Assembly: GCA_946042585.1 (NCBI GenBank)
Contig: CAMGDO010000038.1
Coordinates: forward strand, 1 to 7,337
DNA: 7,337 bases
Source: an uncultured Clostridia bacterium
GTDB taxonomy: Bacteria; Bacillota; Clostridia; Christensenellales; Aristaeellaceae
Direction: 5' to 3'
Within the stretch, counting starts at the first letter, position 1; the number at the start of each line of letters is the position of its first letter. This document shows positions 5,557 through 7,337 of the stretch, piece after piece. Under the pieces are notes generated by a model. It worked only from the letters and a program-made list of their open reading frames with translations. It was not told the origin of the DNA and did not search any database. The position numbers and the translations under genes were made by a program.

Positions 5557-6189
5557 ATGAATGAGCCCGGGGCAGGAGAAAATCAGCGGCACATGCACAT
5601 TGCACTCATAGAAAAGACCGCCCTTCCAGTACAGGCCATGGTCGCCCATGAACATGACAATGGCGTTTTCGCGCTTTTCCTCATCGCTGACCTGCGCGCC
5701 GGGCACCAGCATGCCGCTTTGTGAGCCCTTGAGATAGGATTCCTTCTGATAGGCGGGCTTGTTGTCCAGCTCTCCCTCCTGCCACAGCGGCAGCGGCATA
5801 TCCTGCGTCCGGAACCGTTCCACATATTCCTTTGGCGGGTCAAAGGGCGGGTGCGGGGCATAGGGGTTCAGGCTGATGCACCAGGGACGCTCGCTGTCCT
5901 CGTTGCGGCTTTTTTCAATGAATTCAATGCCTTTTTCTATGCACCAGGTGGTCTGATGAAGCTCGTCTGGCATGCCCACAATGCGCGAGGGGATGGGATA
6001 CGCCTCGCGCGGCGGCCAGTAGCCCATCACCGGCGCCTGATAGGTCTTGTACCAGTCCACACCTTTTTCGGACAGCCAGTCCATATAGTTGTTGACGCCC
6101 GGATCGTGCAGATCCATGCCGTTATCCGCCCATTGGTAATAGGTATAGCCGTCGTCCGTGCGGTTTTCCTGCTGTCTGAAATAATCATT
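5557..6189 (-). pseudogene. Sulfatase (alkaline-phosphatase superfamily) remnant
   Basis: About 210 codons read clearly as the middle of a sulfatase: [20 protein letters not shown], then [51 protein letters not shown] and, near the end, GDHGLYWKGGLFYECNVHVPLIFSCPG. Sulfatases hydrolyse sulfate esters using a formylglycine made from a Cys/Ser in a C/S-x-P-x-R motif near the N-terminus. That part is absent, as is the C-terminal third. Internally, the usual helix between EEKRE and the IV-F strand, and the first SDHG metal-binding segment before GDHG, also seem to be missing. No start codon with a ribosome binding site is visible. The 5' edge dissolves into the AT-rich yebC promoter region near 6180-6190 (approximate). 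The reading frame stays open to a stop at 5470-5472, but the tail past 5557 is hairpin DNA. It cannot be an active sulfatase. Confidence 0.82.
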
Positions 6190-6250
6190 TTGATGATACG
6201 GTTTTTTGAGAAGAATACAAAGCGCTGCTGTGAAAAAAACGGCGAAATGT

Positions 6251-6279
6251 TTGACGAAGGATATACATTGTGCTATAAT
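6251..6279 (+). promoter_or_regulatory. Strong sigma-A promoter of yebC
   Basis: TTGACG (6251-6256, five of six), a 17-base spacer and a perfect TATAAT (6274-6279) preceded by TGC, an extended -10, make this the best promoter in the window. Transcription should begin near 6286, leaving a leader of about 30 bases with GGAGGG at 6303-6308. Confidence 0.9.
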
Positions 6280-6315
6280 CTTTCGGTACATTCGAGTATT
6301 CTGGAGGGATTTTTC

Positions 6316-7062
6316 ATGTCCGGTCATTCCAAATGGCATAATATTCAGGCGAAGAAGGGCAAGGCTGACGCTGCGCGCGGCAAGATCTTTACCAAGATCG
6401 GCCGCGAGATTGCCATCGCCGTGCGCGAGGGCGGCGCCAACCCCGAAAGCAATGGCAAGCTGCGCGATATCATCGCCAAGGCCAAGGCGAACAACATGCC
6501 CAACGACAATATTCAGCGCTCCATCAAGAAGGCGGCCGGTGAAGGCAGCGGCATGACCTACGAGGAAATCGTATATGAAGGCTATGCTCCCGGCGGAGTG
6601 GCCGTGATCTGCAATATTGTGACGGATAACCGCAACCGCACCAGCGCGGATGTGCGCCACATTTTCGACAAGTGCGGCGGCAATCTGGGCACGCCCGGTT
6701 CGGTCAGCTATATGTTTGACAACAAGGGTCTGATCGTTGTTGAGCGCGAGCCCGGCATGGATGAGGACGAAATGATGATGATGGCGCTGGACGCCGGCGC
6801 AGAGGATGTCAACGCGCTGGACGATGTGTTTGAAATCTACACCGCGCCGGGCGATTTCTCCGCGGTGCGCGAAGCGCTGGAGGCGCAGGGGCTGTCCTTC
6901 CTGTCTGCCGATAAGAAGATGATCCCGCAGAACACTGTGGCCATCGCCGATGAGGAAACGCTGGCCAAGGTGCTCAAGCTGCTGGATATGCTGGAGGACA
7001 ACGACGACGTGGCCGACGTGTATCACAATGCCGAATTGCCCGAGGAAGAAGAAGAGGAATAA
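6316..7062 (+). CDS. yebC: YebC/TACO1-family translation factor (PmpR-type regulator)
   Basis: 248 residues, the normal length for the family. The hallmark opening [20 protein letters not shown] is followed by [31 protein letters not shown] (49-66), [12 protein letters not shown] (88-98), TDNRNRT (103-109) and [14 protein letters not shown] (121-134). All three domains of the family are intact. YebC proteins were long listed as transcription regulators (PmpR); more recent work on YebC/TACO1 members indicates that they bind ribosomes and relieve stalling at proline-rich stretches. The start is supported by GGAGGG seven bases upstream. Four consecutive Met codons (6772-6783) and a C-terminal run of six Glu are small local peculiarities. 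The gene is monocistronic, with a strong promoter and a perfect terminator. The usual ruvC neighbour seen in many bacteria is not present here. Confidence 0.96.
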   Translation: MSGHSKWHNIQAKKGKADAARGKIFTKIGREIAIAVREGGANPESNGKLRDIIAKAKANNMPNDNIQRSIKKAAGEGSGMTYEEIVYEGYAPGGVAVICNIVTDNRNRTSADVRHIFDKCGGNLGTPGSVSYMFDNKGLIVVEREPGMDEDEMMMMALDAGAEDVNALDDVFEIYTAPGDFSAVREALEAQGLSFLSADKKMIPQNTVAIADEETLAKVLKLLDMLEDNDDVADVYHNAELPEEEEEE

Positions 7063-7076
7063 GGCGCGGGCTGCAC

Positions 7077-7109
7077 AAAAAAGAAGGGGTTTATGCCCCT
7101 TCTTTTTTT
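7077..7109. terminator. Bidirectional intrinsic terminator between yebC and the hydrogenase gene
   Basis: AAGAAGGGG (7081-7089) pairs with CCCCTTCTT (7096-7104) around TTTATG. A-rich (7077-7082) and T-rich (7103-7109) flanks provide a U-tract on either strand. It begins 14 bases after the yebC stop and faces the convergent hydrogenase gene. Confidence 0.92.
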
Positions 7110-7153
7110 GCGCAGCGCCGGCAGGGAAAACGCTCTGCCGGCGTTTGCTGCGC
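7110..7153. other. Large GC-rich hairpin beside the terminator
   Basis: GCGCAGC (7110-7116) pairs with GCTGCGC (7147-7153) and GCCGGCAG (7117-7124) with CTGCCGGC (7135-7142), giving 15 base pairs broken only by a one-sided GTTT bulge (7143-7146). It lies directly after the hydrogenase stop on that strand and before the bidirectional terminator. It may strengthen termination or protect the hydrogenase mRNA 3' end. It has no T-tract of its own on either strand apart from the adjacent terminator. Confidence 0.55.
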
Positions 7154-7156
7154 GCC

Positions 7157-7337
7157 TTATTTTTTCAGATTCAGCACGCTGACGGCGTCCCGAATGTTCT
7201 TTTCGTAGGCTTCACGGCCGTATTTATCCACCTCGGCGCGGTTCTTTTCGCCGTGCGTCAGGCAGCCTGCGCCGCCGATGCAGCCGCCCACGCATGCCAT
7301 GCCCTCGATGAAATTGCCGTCCAGCGCGTTTTTGCTC
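7157..7337 (-). CDS. [FeFe]-hydrogenase catalytic subunit, C-terminal fragment (5' end outside window)
   Basis: 59 codons before a TAA stop; the rest lies beyond the window edge. The motif FIEGMACVGGCIGGAGC (7262-7312) corresponds to the third H-cluster signature of [FeFe]-hydrogenases (MACxGGCxxGxG). Its two cysteines, encoded at 7292-7294 and 7280-7282, ligate the H-cluster 4Fe-4S centre, the second one bridging to the diiron site. The enzyme makes or oxidises H2 and is oxygen-sensitive, which points to an anaerobe. A third cysteine (7262-7264) stands where the classic GGGQP sequence would be, followed by LTHGEKNRAEVDKYG, which suggests a monomeric group-B-like enzyme rather than the classic group A type; this subgroup is an inference from memory. 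The tail ends about 40 residues after the motif. It converges on yebC with a shared terminator. Confidence 0.85.
   Translation of the reverse strand, partial: SKNALDGNFIEGMACVGGCIGGAGCLTHGEKNRAEVDKYGREAYEKNIRDAVSVLNLKK

Noticed and set aside
6316..7026. Continuation of the sulfatase reading frame across the antisense of yebC
   Set aside because: The frame is open by chance. The yebC protein on the plus strand is unmistakable, and the antisense translation has no sulfatase N-terminal motif.

Overview
The window reads as the end of an assembled contig from a GC-rich, anaerobic, low-oxygen-adapted Firmicute of clostridial type. This is an inference. It rests on Shine-Dalgarno sites that match the 16S rRNA 3' end very well, textbook sigma-A promoters, a clostridial-style CarD-domain regulator, a BofC-C-terminal-domain-like membrane protein, a VanY-type carboxypeptidase with Thr-Pro linkers, and the C-terminus of an [FeFe]-hydrogenase. 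The genus cannot be told from this stretch. The first 46 bases are not genomic: they are an untrimmed Illumina Nextera i7 adapter ending in the 19-bp Tn5 mosaic end, so the first gene is cut off at its 5' side by library construction.

Layout. 48-1958 (+): 5'-truncated alpha/beta hydrolase fused to a C-terminal block of about ten membrane helices. 2024-2059: bidirectional terminator shared with the convergent gene. 2083-2604 (-): CarD-family RNA-polymerase-binding regulator with its own extended -10 promoter. 2774-3424 (-): HAD-family phosphatase with its own terminator and promoter. 3507-4049 (+): divergently transcribed membrane-anchored protein resembling the BofC C-terminal domain family. 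4111-5412 (+): VanY/M15-type D,D-carboxypeptidase with two peptidoglycan-binding repeats, driven by a near-consensus promoter whose -35 box overlaps the preceding stop codon. 5488-5545: two hairpins. 5557-6189 (-): sulfatase remnant lacking both ends and probably two internal pieces. 6316-7062 (+): YebC/TACO1-family translation factor behind an almost perfect promoter. 7077-7109: second bidirectional terminator. 7157-7337 (-): last 59 codons of an [FeFe]-hydrogenase that runs off the window.

How it works together. Almost every gene has its own promoter and terminator, so this is a mosaic of single-gene units in alternating orientation, not one operon. The thematic links are envelope biology (the membrane hydrolase, the BofC-like protein and the carboxypeptidase) and global gene-expression factors (CarD acting on promoters, YebC acting on ribosomes). 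I see no phage, CRISPR, defence cassette, insertion sequence, rRNA or convincing tRNA. I do not find a clear undescribed system. The items most worth checking are the hydrolase-membrane fusion, the frame-preserving decay of the sulfatase, the Cys/His motifs of the BofC-like protein, and the tryptophan-free CarD protein.
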